DNA of 22,323 nt from Planctomycetales bacterium. GTDB taxonomy: Bacteria > Planctomycetota > Phycisphaerae > SM23-33. Location: assembly GCA_030642005.1 (NCBI GenBank), contig DAOWOP010000026.1:1-22323 (forward strand), read 5' to 3'. Of this stretch, positions 13,610-21,626 are shown one piece after another; the stretch's first letter is position 1; every line of letters begins with the position of its first letter. The notes below the pieces were generated by a model. It saw nothing but the letters and a program-made list of their open reading frames with translations, did not search any database and was not told the origin of the DNA. Position numbers and translations under genes: made by a program.

Positions 13610-16315
13610 GTGGGTAAAAGTTTTTACATCATCGACGGGCACTGGCAGATATTCCGCGCCTACTACGCCCCGTTCCGGGACCTGACAAGCCCGGCCGGTG
13701 AGCCGACCCGCGCGACCTACGTATTTACCACCATGCTGATGAAACTCATCGCTGAGCGGAAGCCGGACTATCTTGCCGTGGCGATGGACAGCGGGCGCGA
13801 GCACCTTCAGCGGACGCGGATTTACCCCGAATACAAGGCCAACCGCGCCGAACCGCCCGAAGACCTCCCGCCGCAGATAGAACGGATCGCCCAGATTATC
13901 CGGGCGATGGGTGTGCCGCTTCTCCAGAAAAAAGGCGCTGAGGCCGACGACATCATGGCCACTATCGTCCGCCGACTGGCCGGGGCCGATGTCCGCGTTG
14001 TAATGGTCAGCCGGGACAAGGACCTCGAACAACTCATCGGGCCTGACGCCGTTCTGTTCGACCCGACTAAAGACGAGATTATCGACGCCGCCCGGTTGGT
14101 CGAAACGAAAGGCTACCCGCCGGCCCAGGCCGTCGAAATACAGGCCCTTTGCGGTGATACGTCCGACAACGTTCCCGGCGTCCCCGGCGTCGGGCCTAAA
14201 ACCGCCGCTAAACTTATCAAGCGATTCGGTTCGGCCGAGGCCGTTATCGCACACGCCGACGAACTGACGCCAAAACTGGCGCAAAACATCCGCACGCACG
14301 TCGATACCATCGCGCTGGCAAAAAAGTTGGTAACGCTCACCGATGACGTGGACGTGGATGCAGACCTGCCGAAATTTGAATTTCACGACCTCAATGCCGA
14401 GGCGGTGCGCCCCATCTTCGACGAACTGGGATTCAGGCGATTGGTGGAGCAGTTGGAATCCGCCCACGGAACGCAGTCCGCGGGCTTGGCCTCTGTGGGT
14501 GGTCAGACGACGGCTAATGATTTTGACTATCGCTGCGTCGATACGCCAGAGGCGCTCAAGGAATTGATGAAGGAACTTCGAGGCGTTACGTCCCTGGCGG
14601 TCGATACCGAGACCACTTCGGTCCGCCCGACCTGGGCCGATCTGGTCGGCATATCGCTTTGCCGGCAGGCGGGGCGGGCGGTGTACATTCCCGTCGCCGG
14701 GCCGCTGGGAGCAAAGACGCTGGATGTCGAACTTGTGCGGGAAGAACTCGCCGGCGTCCTCGCCGATCCGAAGATCGAGAAGATAGGCCAGAACCTCAAA
14801 TACGACGCAATCGTCCTTGCCGCCGCGGACATGCCACTGGCCGGGCCGATGTTCGATACGATGCTGGCGGCCTACGTCCTGGACGCCGGGCGGGGTTCTT
14901 TCGGCCTGGATTCGCTGGCGGCTGAGTTTCTCAATCACAAGTGTATCCCGTATCACGAAGTTGCGGGCAAGGGGAAAAACCAGAGGAAAATGAACGAGGT
15001 TCCCGTCGAGCAGGTGGCTGTCTATGCCGCCGAGGACGCCGACGTAACCCTTCGGCTGAACGAGAAACTTCGCGTGGAACTGGAGCAAGAGGGACTGTCG
15101 GAACTGTTCGGGAAAATCGAAATGGCGCTGATGCCGGTGCTGGCCCGCATGGAAACCAACGGCGTCCGCGTGGACCCGGCCGAGTTGAACCGTCAGAAAA
15201 TCGAATTGTCCAAACAGGCCGACGTCCTGCGCGACAGGATAATCAGCGTCGCCGGATGCCGGTTCAATCCGGATTCGCCCAGGCAACTGGCCGAAATCCT
15301 GTTCGACAAACTCGGATTGCCCGTTCTGAAGCGCAAAAAAACCGGGCCAAGCACCGACGTGTCGGTCCTGACCGAACTTGCCGCCCTGCACGAAGCGCCG
15401 CAACTGGTGCTGGAATACCGCCAGGTTACGAAGTTGCTGAGTACGTACCTGGTGGGCCTTGGCGGGTGCATCCATCCGACCACAGGGCGGGTACACACCT
15501 CTTTCAACCAGACAGGCACCGCCACTGGTCGGCTTTCATCCTCCGACCCGAACCTTCAGAACATTCCCATTCGCACCGAACTTGGGCGGCGGATTCGGGC
15601 CGCCTTCGTGGCCGAAGAGGGTAACGTGCTTATCTCGGCCGACTACAGCCAGGTCGAACTCCGCATCCTCGCGCACCTTTGCGGCGACGAGACGATGATC
15701 GCCGCATTCGTCGCCGATGAGGACATCCATCGCATCGTGGCTGCGGAGGTCTTTGACGTGCCGGTCGATGCCGTTACGCCGGCCCAGCGGGCGCGGGCAA
15801 AGACGGTCAACTTCGGCATCATCTACGGTCAGACCGCCTTCGGCCTGGCAAAGACGCTCCATATCGGCAGGGCAGAAGCGCAGAAGTTTATTGATTCTTA
15901 CAGGGGGCGTTTTCCGCGGATTCAGGAGTTCCTCGCCGAGTGCGTCGCCCAGGCCCAAGCCAACGGCTGGGTCGAAACGCTGGCGGGGCGGAGACGGCGG
16001 ATCGAGGGGTTCGACTCGCGGAATCAGCAGCGACGCGCATTGGCTGAACGCCTGGCGATTAATTCGGTCGTGCAAGGTTCCGCCGCCGACCTGATAAAAA
16101 TCGCCATGATTAACCTTCACCGCCGCCTGGACGACGAAAATCGCCCTGCCAGGATGCTGCTACAGATACACGATGAATTGCTCTTCGAGACGCCGGCCGA
16201 CGCCGCCGAGGGCGACAGTGCGATAATCACCGAGGAAATGACCGGTGCGATGCAACTGGCAATCCCGCTGAAGGTCGATCTGGGCATCGGTCCGAACTGG
16301 CGCGACGCGAAGTAG
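13610..16315 (+). CDS. polA: DNA polymerase I, three-domain with intact proofreading
   Basis: PolA fills gaps and removes RNA primers in replication and repair. It has 901 residues, close to the family norm of about 930. The 5' nuclease domain (1-290) has YIIDGHWQIFRAYYAP, AMDSG, GAEADDIMATI, SRDKDL and GDTSDNVPGVPGVGPKTAAK. The 3'-5' exonuclease domain (about 305-490) keeps all three motifs: VDTETTS (331-337), NLKYDA (395-400) and YAAEDADV (472-479), so proofreading is expected. The polymerase domain shows motif A DYSQVELRILAHL (678-690), motif B RAKTVNFGIIYG (729-740; Phe at the position that disfavours dideoxynucleotides) and motif C QIHDELLFE (852-860). The start is GTG at 13610, giving the usual MGKSFYIIDG N-terminus; the ribosome-binding site is weak. 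Confidence 0.98.
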   Translation: MGKSFYIIDGHWQIFRAYYAPFRDLTSPAGEPTRATYVFTTMLMKLIAERKPDYLAVAMDSGREHLQRTRIYPEYKANRAEPPEDLPPQIERIAQIIRAMGVPLLQKKGAEADDIMATIVRRLAGADVRVVMVSRDKDLEQLIGPDAVLFDPTKDEIIDAARLVETKGYPPAQAVEIQALCGDTSDNVPGVPGVGPKTAAKLIKRFGSAEAVIAHADELTPKLAQNIRTHVDTIALAKKLVTLTDDVDVDADLPKFEFHDLNAEAVRPIFDELGFRRLVEQLESAHGTQSAGLASVGGQTTANDFDYRCVDTPEALKELMKELRGVTSLAVDTETTSVRPTWADLVGISLCRQAGRAVYIPVAGPLGAKTLDVELVREELAGVLADPKIEKIGQNLKYDAIVLAAADMPLAGPMFDTMLAAYVLDAGRGSFGLDSLAAEFLNHKCIPYHEVAGKGKNQRKMNEVPVEQVAVYAAEDADVTLRLNEKLRVELEQEGLSELFGKIEMALMPVLARMETNGVRVDPAELNRQKIELSKQADVLRDRIISVAGCRFNPDSPRQLAEILFDKLGLPVLKRKKTGPSTDVSVLTELAALHEAPQLVLEYRQVTKLLSTYLVGLGGCIHPTTGRVHTSFNQTGTATGRLSSSDPNLQNIPIRTELGRRIRAAFVAEEGNVLISADYSQVELRILAHLCGDETMIAAFVADEDIHRIVAAEVFDVPVDAVTPAQRARAKTVNFGIIYGQTAFGLAKTLHIGRAEAQKFIDSYRGRFPRIQEFLAECVAQAQANGWVETLAGRRRRIEGFDSRNQQRRALAERLAINSVVQGSAADLIKIAMINLHRRLDDENRPARMLLQIHDELLFETPADAAEGDSAIITEEMTGAMQLAIPLKVDLGIGPNWRDAK

Positions 16316-16323
16316 ATGTAGGC

Positions 16324-16357
16324 TGGGACGGAGCGCAGCGGAGTCCCACCTTTTCTT
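16324..16357 (+). terminator. Hairpin plus T-rich tail after polA
   Basis: TGGGAC (16324-16329) pairs with GTCCCA (16343-16348) around the loop GGAGCGCAGCGGA, followed by CCTTTTCTTT. This fits a rho-independent terminator for polA. The loop is the same type as in hairpins at 21941-21977 and 21999-22027, so it is also a member of a dispersed repeat family. Confidence 0.7.
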
Positions 16358-17632
16358 TCAGCCTCCCTCAACGACGCCCTTGATGCTCTTCCATAGAGAA
16401 AACCACTCTATGTTCTGGGCTTCATGAAGAGTGAACCCGTCCGCCGCTGATTTCAAAGCCGCATCCATCATTTTTTTTATCACTTTCGGCGGCTTGGTAT
16501 CGGTTCCGGGGTATTCGTACCAAGGCAATCCTGGATGCCCGTATCTCTCTATATAGTCAGGATTTGCCCGCCATTCCCACGTCCACAGGTCGAGCCACAA
16601 AAGCAACCTCACCTTGGCGCCGGCCACGCTGCGGTATCTCTCGACGAAATCAAGTGCGCCCTCCCACCATTTGTCCTTCTTGAAATCCCACCACGTTACC
16701 CTCTCCTCATCGTAAATACATAACTCGTCTATTATGTCTTCTGCTATCCAGTTCTCCCAATCCGTGTAAAGATCGCCCAGGAGCCAGCCCAGTCGATGTC
16801 CTCGGCTGCTCTCGCCCTGGTTTTCATCCTTTACCATCATACAAAGCCGCTTGTTGTGAGCCGACATCAGTCGTTTTGCCTCATCAAGGAAGCCGGTGAG
16901 ATACTCCCCCCTCAACTTGTTCCAAACGGCTCTGTCGAACTGCTCTTTTCTAATGTCTATTCCATGTCTTTTGCCGTATTCTTCGACTATAGGCTCGTTA
17001 AATCCAAACCTGTCTCTGGTCCTGGCTGCACATCTGTCCAGTTCTTCAAAGCCCATGCCGCCTTCGATGTATTCGCTCGACTTTTTCATGAACTCTGCCG
17101 TGCGGCTGTGGGACCTGGTGCTCATGAAGACGCCGTCTATGTCGTATTGGGCGAGTTCGGCCAGCATGGCCAGTTTGTGCTGTCTTACGCCCGGATATGC
17201 ATAGCAGAAAACCCCCTGATAGATGTCCTTGCCGTCCCTGCTGGATAATTGCCATTCCGGGTGTGTCTCGCACAGAACACTGGCCATAGAGTTTCTGCCG
17301 GCCGCCGGGTTGTCGTCGAAGAGCGTCATCCATGCGTATATTTCCAGGCCGAATTGGCGGGCGTACTTCGAGGCGATTCTCAGGGGATCGTAATCGTCGG
17401 ATACGGCCGTTGTGTTATGCTGAGTATAGTCGTAGATATCCTCAACTTTGCTGGGATAATTGACTTTCCCGCATACGGAAATGCGCCACACTATCCGGTT
17501 GAAACCGCTGTTGCAGGCCCGCTCGACAAGGAGTCTTATTTTGTCTTCATCATATTCCCTGTATCCGAAGTCTTCGCAAAAGCGAACCTCGCTGTTGTAA
17601 TCGACGTTCATGGAAATTATCTTGTCCGGCAT
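16358..17632 (-). CDS. Putative TIM-barrel glycoside-hydrolase-like protein
   Basis: I do not recognise a characterised family with certainty. The 424-residue protein from MPDKIISMNVDYN has features of the GH10-like/DUF187-type hypothetical glycosidase barrels: RLLVERACNSGFNRIVWRI, IASKYARQFGLEIYAWMTLFDD, HPEWQ, ELAQYDIDGVFMSTR, FLDEAKRLMSAHNKRLCMMV and KVRLLLWLDLWTW, consistent with successive beta-alpha units. It has no signal peptide and looks cytoplasmic. The ATG at 17632 follows AGGAG at 10 nt; an in-frame ATG at 17674 (MIKQAKGNHR) would add 14 residues and cannot be excluded. It is the last of four same-direction genes beginning with a GntR regulator and including two PEP-CTERM proteins, suggesting carbohydrate use. 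A strong hairpin lies just upstream. Substrate is unknown. Confidence 0.6.
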   Translation of the reverse strand: MPDKIISMNVDYNSEVRFCEDFGYREYDEDKIRLLVERACNSGFNRIVWRISVCGKVNYPSKVEDIYDYTQHNTTAVSDDYDPLRIASKYARQFGLEIYAWMTLFDDNPAAGRNSMASVLCETHPEWQLSSRDGKDIYQGVFCYAYPGVRQHKLAMLAELAQYDIDGVFMSTRSHSRTAEFMKKSSEYIEGGMGFEELDRCAARTRDRFGFNEPIVEEYGKRHGIDIRKEQFDRAVWNKLRGEYLTGFLDEAKRLMSAHNKRLCMMVKDENQGESSRGHRLGWLLGDLYTDWENWIAEDIIDELCIYDEERVTWWDFKKDKWWEGALDFVERYRSVAGAKVRLLLWLDLWTWEWRANPDYIERYGHPGLPWYEYPGTDTKPPKVIKKMMDAALKSAADGFTLHEAQNIEWFSLWKSIKGVVEGG

Positions 17633-17701
17633 GCCTGGTCGTCTCCTGTGATTGCCTTTGGCTTGCTTTATCATACCCCAATTCCAGGCCTGCCGCTGCG
17701 C

Positions 17702-17752
17702 ACCATACAGCCCACGGGAGAAGGAGAAGTAAAACTCCGTGGGCTGTATGGT
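17702..17752 (-). terminator. Perfect 16-bp hairpin between a PEP-CTERM gene and the TIM-barrel gene
   Basis: ACCATACAGCCCACGG (17702-17717) and CCGTGGGCTGTATGGT (17737-17752) pair perfectly around a 19-nt purine-rich loop. It lies 43 nt after the PEP-CTERM stop and 70 nt before the next start. No T-run follows, so it may be a terminator, an mRNA 3' stabiliser or an attenuator. Confidence 0.65.
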
Positions 17753-17794
17753 ACTGATTACTCAACAAATTTTACCAATCACAAAATTGGTTGT

Positions 17795-19318
17795 TCACTT
17801 CCTTCGGCGTCGAATCAACGCCAGGCCACCCAGACCCAGAAGCGTCAGTGTAATCGGCTCCGGAACCGCACCCGGCCCAGCCGGTGAACATGCGTTTTCG
17901 CCGTACATGCCTCTGAGAGCGGTGTAGTCAGACCAGTCAACAGCACCGTCACCGTTAAGGTCGCCATCTGCCCAGGTCATCCCTGCCATCGTGCCGTAGT
18001 TGCCTCTGAGCGTGGTGTAGTCAATCCAGTCAACGTCCACGTCCAGGTCCAGGTCGCCAATGATGTGAGTAAGTTGCGTATGGGTGCCGTTGAGGACAGT
18101 GCCTGTAGCGTCGATGTTACTGGTGTAAGAATACAGAGTCCGCCCGCCCAGGTTCAGGATTGAACCGGCGCCCACTTCGAGGTGCTGAACGTAGAGGACT
18201 TCGTTATCGACGCCGTCCTTCTGGTTGTCCCAGGCATCCAGCAACATGATGGCTGCGTCCTGGTAGCCGCCGCCAACGACATTTCCGCCCACGGCCAGCC
18301 CTTCGAGGGCGTAATTCTTGCACAGGCCGTGATAATCATCGCCCAAATCAGCACTGGCTACTTCCAGAGTGTCAACACCGGCAGCGACGGTCCTTTCGAA
18401 TTGGAGGGTGATGTTGTTCAGACCGGCTGTGTCCACTTCATCGACGCCTTTTGGGTTAGTTTCAGGGTCGGGGTCGGTGTAGTAACCCATGCGGTTGTCG
18501 AAGTGCCCTTGCATGTGGACGACGGTGCCCGTAACAGCTGTGATCGTAACGTTGTTGCCCATAGCCACTCCAGAATAGCCGCCGATTGTGAGGGCGTGGC
18601 TATTCAGTTCTGATGCGAGCAGGGTAATGTCAGGGGCGCCGTTTGTGTCCAGGATATTCCACGTCCCGTTTGCGCCTTCAGCCTGTCCATTGGTGCCGCC
18701 CAGCACCATATCGCGTATGGTCGCGGTTCCTCCGGAAATCGTGTACGTTGAGTTGCCTTTCGACACGCCCACCCTCATATGACTCCAGACCAGGGACATG
18801 TCGAGAACACCGCCGCTCTGGGTGAGCGTGGCTACGCTGCCTTCGGCGCCGCCCATGTCAATCTGTCCGCGTACCTCGAGGGTGCCGCCTTGCAAATTGT
18901 ACGTCGCGGTGCCGGCGGATGCGTCGTGTGCCATGTACCAGCACCAGCCGGCGCCGTCCAGGTCGCCAAAGGTGCCGCCTGTCTGCGTAATGGTGCCGGT
19001 TCCACCGTCGCGGCCGATGACCACGCTGCCAAAGGGGACGAGGTCGTCGTTTAATATGAGTGTGCCGCTGCCGTTGGCGGTTCCCACCCTTAAAGCCCGG
19101 CACACGGCGCCGGGGCCGTTAACCTCAGCGATGTAGTTGACATCGTCGTTTTCTATGTAAGCAATGTCGGTATCGCTGGTCGGGGCACGGCCCAGACTCC
19201 AGTTGCTGCCTGTGAACCAATCGACGCTTGTAACTCCAGACCACGTGCTGTGTTCCAGCGCCCAGGCCGGTGCGGCCAGCATCGCCACTACCGCTAGTAA
19301 AATCGTTATGTTTCTCAT
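17795..19318 (-). CDS. Secreted beta-strand-repeat protein with dockerin-like repeats and PEP-CTERM tail
   Basis: This is a 507-residue surface or exported protein. The signal peptide is MRNITILLAVVAMLAAPAWA. The body is Gly/Thr-rich with autotransporter-type beta-strand repeats, for example GTATYNLQGGTLEVRGQIDM and GNSTYTISGGTATIRDMVLG, predicting a parallel beta-helix. Near the C-terminus are two dockerin-like calcium-binding repeats: GDLDLDVDVDWIDYTTLRG (about 421-439) and GDLNGDGAVDWSDYTALRG (about 452-470). It ends in VPEPITLTLLGLGGLALI plus RRRRK, a PEP-CTERM signal. The ATG at 19318 follows GGGAGA by 7 nt. The leader and signal peptide are nearly duplicated in the neighbouring gene at 20395. 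No enzyme motif is recognised; the role could be carbohydrate binding or cell-surface structure. Confidence 0.87.
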   Translation of the reverse strand: MRNITILLAVVAMLAAPAWALEHSTWSGVTSVDWFTGSNWSLGRAPTSDTDIAYIENDDVNYIAEVNGPGAVCRALRVGTANGSGTLILNDDLVPFGSVVIGRDGGTGTITQTGGTFGDLDGAGWCWYMAHDASAGTATYNLQGGTLEVRGQIDMGGAEGSVATLTQSGGVLDMSLVWSHMRVGVSKGNSTYTISGGTATIRDMVLGGTNGQAEGANGTWNILDTNGAPDITLLASELNSHALTIGGYSGVAMGNNVTITAVTGTVVHMQGHFDNRMGYYTDPDPETNPKGVDEVDTAGLNNITLQFERTVAAGVDTLEVASADLGDDYHGLCKNYALEGLAVGGNVVGGGYQDAAIMLLDAWDNQKDGVDNEVLYVQHLEVGAGSILNLGGRTLYSYTSNIDATGTVLNGTHTQLTHIIGDLDLDVDVDWIDYTTLRGNYGTMAGMTWADGDLNGDGAVDWSDYTALRGMYGENACSPAGPGAVPEPITLTLLGLGGLALIRRRRK

Positions 19319-19449
19319 CTTTTTTCTCCCTGTCTTACTCACTCGTGTTTTCCGCGAAGCGCCCGGCGGACACACGCCGCCGGAACAGACGCTCTGCGAT
19401 TCCAATCACTTTACTTCACTGTTGTTGCTTCTCAATCCGACCGCCTTCC
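19319..19449 (-). promoter_or_regulatory. Conserved leader, copy 1
   Basis: About 131 nt upstream of the first PEP-CTERM gene align without gaps to 20396-20527, with about 16 mismatches counted by eye. It contains a 7-bp GC hairpin (CCGGCGG, 7-nt loop, CCGCCGG), a fully identical stretch beginning ATTCCAATCACTTTACTTCA (plus-strand reading), and GGGAGAAAAAAG before the ATG. Confidence 0.75.
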
Positions 19450-19450
19450 C

Positions 19451-19489
19451 GTCAGGCCCACCTCTTGAACGGATTGAGGTGGCCCTGAC
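19451..19489 (-). terminator. 14-bp hairpin between the two PEP-CTERM genes
   Basis: GTCAGGCCCACCTC (19451-19464) pairs with GAGGTGGCCCTGAC (19476-19489) with one mismatch and an 11-nt loop. It lies 52 nt after the stop of the upstream PEP-CTERM gene and directly abuts the duplicated leader. It lacks a T-run. Confidence 0.6.
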
Positions 19490-19540
19490 GGAATTCACCC
19501 CTTCAGGAGTTCGGCCCGGCCCGCAATTTCATGCTATCGG

Positions 19541-20395
19541 TTACTTTCTTTTACGGCGGATCAGGACGCCCAGGCCGCCCAGCCCCAGAAGCGTCAGAGT
19601 CGCCGGCTCGGGGACCGCAACGTCAGCCCAGGTCTCGCCGATGCGAATCTCGTCCATCTCGCCACAGGTAGAGCCTTTGCCGACATCCACACGCATGTAA
19701 TTCAAAACGGTGCTTACCGACGCGGTGTCTGTGGCCCCCCAGGCCACCGGTTCTGTCAAGGGGACTATATCGTCCGGGCCATAGACTTCCAGGCTGATTA
19801 CGTCGGCCTCTGATGCCGAAGTGACCAACTTCACAACGAAGAAATAGGTTACGTTGAAGTCAAGGGCATCGACAAGACTCGCGCAACCCGACGGACCCAC
19901 ATCAACAAAGGCCCTCAGGCTGGTTGTGGTTTTTTTCACAAGGCCGAAGCGCATTCCCTGGGTCGTGCCATCATTGAACTTTAGCGTCTGAATATGAGTC
20001 GTGGCATCTCTAAACAACGCACTCAGGTAGAACACACCGTCCTGGCTGAGGTCCATGGTGGCCGCCGCACTGAGTTCCCGATCGGCTCTGGAGTAGCTGT
20101 CGCCCGGTACGCTGCTCCTCACGGCGGTGCCGACCGGCGTGAACGGGAAGGCATTGGAGTCCAGGCTCGCGCCGTCCCTTGGACAAGTCGTATCATATGT
20201 GCTGGTCTTAACCCACGTGCTGTTGGCTGCGAAGCCGAACTCGCCGCTGCCGGCAGCGGCGGGGCAACCGGCCAGGACGTTGTCCGGGTTGATTGCCTCG
20301 GTGGTGTAGTCAAAACCCTCGTGAAGCAGCACGCTCGCCTGTGCCGTTACGGCCAGCATCGCCACTACTGCCAATAAAATCGTTGTGTTTCTCAT
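19541..20395 (-). CDS. Secreted PEP-CTERM protein, probably a lectin-like beta-sandwich
   Basis: This 284-residue protein has a signal peptide MRNTTILLAVVAMLAVTAQA almost identical to that of the next gene. The mature part (LLHEGFDYTTEAI..., SADREL-type strands, FNVTYFFVVKLVTS, DEIRIGETWADVAV) resembles the concanavalin A-like/LamG-type sandwich domains common in planctomycetal exported proteins; this is pattern recognition, not a family match. Four cysteines could form disulfides. It ends in VPEPATLTLLGLGGLGVLI plus RRKRK, a PEP-CTERM signal. The ATG at 20395 follows GGGAGA by 7 nt, and the leader (20396-20527) is shared with the neighbour. It lies downstream of a GntR regulator gene in the same direction. 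Confidence 0.85.
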   Translation of the reverse strand: MRNTTILLAVVAMLAVTAQASVLLHEGFDYTTEAINPDNVLAGCPAAAGSGEFGFAANSTWVKTSTYDTTCPRDGASLDSNAFPFTPVGTAVRSSVPGDSYSRADRELSAAATMDLSQDGVFYLSALFRDATTHIQTLKFNDGTTQGMRFGLVKKTTTSLRAFVDVGPSGCASLVDALDFNVTYFFVVKLVTSASEADVISLEVYGPDDIVPLTEPVAWGATDTASVSTVLNYMRVDVGKGSTCGEMDEIRIGETWADVAVPEPATLTLLGLGGLGVLIRRKRK

Positions 20396-20527
20396 CTTTT
20401 TTCTCCCTATCTTGCTCACTCGCGCTTTCCGCGAAGCGCCCGGCGGACACATGCCGCCGAAATAAACCCTCCGCGATTCCAATCACTTTACTTCACTGTT
20501 GCTGCCTCTCCATTTGACCTCCTTCCC
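20396..20527 (-). promoter_or_regulatory. Conserved leader, copy 2
   Basis: This is the second copy of the leader described at 19319-19449. The GC hairpin is kept as CGGCGG/CCGCCG, with changes falling in the loop and the outermost pair. The reading frame of the gene stays open through both leaders, but the first in-frame start there would be TTG and the signal peptide begins at the downstream ATG, so I treat it as untranslated. Confidence 0.75.
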
Positions 20528-20624
20528 GTAACAGACCGGGATACCGTAAGACCTGAAAAATCCGCAATCCGCAATCGAACGCCCTCCTTTCTTTGCTATG
20601 TACATGATGGTTGAATTCCCGTGT

Positions 20625-21299
20625 TTATGCTTTCAGATCATTTTTGATCATTCGCCTGATGACCCGGTCGGCGGAGGCTCGCATTGACATACATGCCTTT
20701 TCTTTCGCCTCCTCCGGTTTTCTCTGACGAATCAGGTCCAGCAGGCCGCGATGGACTTTGATGACGTCTCGCATCTGTTCGACGGCACGGGTCTGCGGGG
20801 CGGTGAGGAAATAAAACACGAAGTAGCACTCGCTTAGCAGGGTCTTCAGCGCTTGGGCGAATCGCTCGTTATGTCCGGCATCGGCCAGGGTCTCGTGAAA
20901 TTTGCGGTCAAGTTCCGCCCAACGGCCCGAGCCGACATTGCCGATCTCGGCCTCCATCTGCTCGCAGATTATCTCCATGTGCGTCAGGTCTGATTCGGTC
21001 GCCGCTTCGGCCGCTGCACCGGCTACACCGGATTCCAGAAGCCCGCGGAACTCATAAAGTTGACGAATCTCTTCCGGCGAGTAGTCTCTCATCCAAACAC
21101 CCTGATGTTTCTTCCCCCCGAGAAGTACTCCCTGGGCGACCATTTTGCCCAGAGCCTCGCGGACGGGGATTCGGCTGACGCCCAGTTCGTCGGCCAGGTC
21201 CTGCTCGACCAGACGGTCTCCGGGGGCGAATCGGCCGGAAAAAACCTTCTCGGTAACGCTTTCGTAAACACCTGTGGTTGCCTTGGTTATCTCGCTCAT
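20625..21299 (-). CDS. GntR family transcriptional regulator, FadR/FCD subfamily
   Basis: This is a 224-residue DNA-binding repressor or activator responding to a small organic acid or sugar derivative. The N-terminal winged helix (about 8-72) has the signature GRFAPGDRLVEQDLADELGV then SRIPVREALGKMVAQGV. The FCD ligand domain (about 77-215) shows ELDRKFHETLAD, supplying Asp and His metal ligands, and KVHRGLLDLI with a further His. The last usual His (in the MR.H segment) is not evident (MSMRASADRV), so metal binding may differ. A perfect TTGTATACAA palindrome lies upstream at 21395-21404, consistent with autoregulation. Its position ahead of two PEP-CTERM genes and a glycosidase-like gene makes it a candidate regulator of that set. 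Confidence 0.93.
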   Translation of the reverse strand: MSEITKATTGVYESVTEKVFSGRFAPGDRLVEQDLADELGVSRIPVREALGKMVAQGVLLGGKKHQGVWMRDYSPEEIRQLYEFRGLLESGVAGAAAEAATESDLTHMEIICEQMEAEIGNVGSGRWAELDRKFHETLADAGHNERFAQALKTLLSECYFVFYFLTAPQTRAVEQMRDVIKVHRGLLDLIRQRKPEEAKEKACMSMRASADRVIRRMIKNDLKA

Positions 21300-21394
21300 A
21301 GCCTGTCGTTATCCTTATAAGAAAGAGGCTTCAATATACGACTCTCAACCCAACCTCTCATGGCCTCCATAATTGATAAACCGATTATATACGA

Positions 21395-21404
21395 TTGTAT
21401 ACAA
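21395..21404. promoter_or_regulatory. Candidate GntR/FCD operator
   Basis: TTGTATACAA is a perfect palindrome of the type bound by many FCD-subfamily GntR regulators. It is preceded by a related half, GATTATATAC, repeated as GATTGTATAC at 21383-21402. It lies 96 bp upstream of the gntR ATG, suitable for autoregulation. Confidence 0.6.
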
Positions 21405-21478
21405 CTCTGTCAAGAGGTTTTTTCAAAAAAAAACAGGTCGGAAGAAAAAGGGGATGGGAGGCTGTTGAAAAAGTACGT

Positions 21479-21607
21479 TTATACCGGGCACACAAAGTTA
21501 AGGCGCTCGGCTGATTAACGGCTGCACCGTCCACGGTGATGCGAACCATTCTTTGGGTGCATTGCGTTCCTATGCGCGAACGCATAAACTTTGTGCGCCC
21601 AGTATAA
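21479..21607. mobile_element. 129-bp element with 21-bp terminal inverted repeats
   Basis: The end at 21479-21499 (TTATACCGGGCACACAAAGT, then T) and the reverse complement of 21587-21607 (TTATACTGGGCGCACAAAGT, then T) match at 19 of 21 positions. Inside are CACCGT-CC-ACGGTG (21525-21538) and ATGCG-CGAA-CGCAT (21572-21585). Just outside the left end is AGGCTGTTGAAAAAGT, similar to IS ends. It may be a MITE-like relic or a structured RNA. Confidence 0.5.
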
Positions 21608-21626
21608 GTCCTGAAAAGGCACACGA

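Noticed and set aside
13520..15496. Very long open frame (658 residues) opposite polA
   Set aside because: It is antisense to polA, whose motifs are unmistakable; long antisense frames are common in GC-rich genes.
17795..19318. True cellulosomal dockerin
   Set aside because: The two calcium-binding repeats are dockerin-like, but such repeats are widespread in planctomycetal PEP-CTERM proteins and no cohesin or scaffoldin is present.
20396..20482. N-terminal extension of the PEP-CTERM proteins (CPPGASRK...RKKM)
   Set aside because: The frame is open in both copies, but the first start would be TTG, it would bury the signal peptide, and a good ribosome-binding site precedes the downstream ATG.
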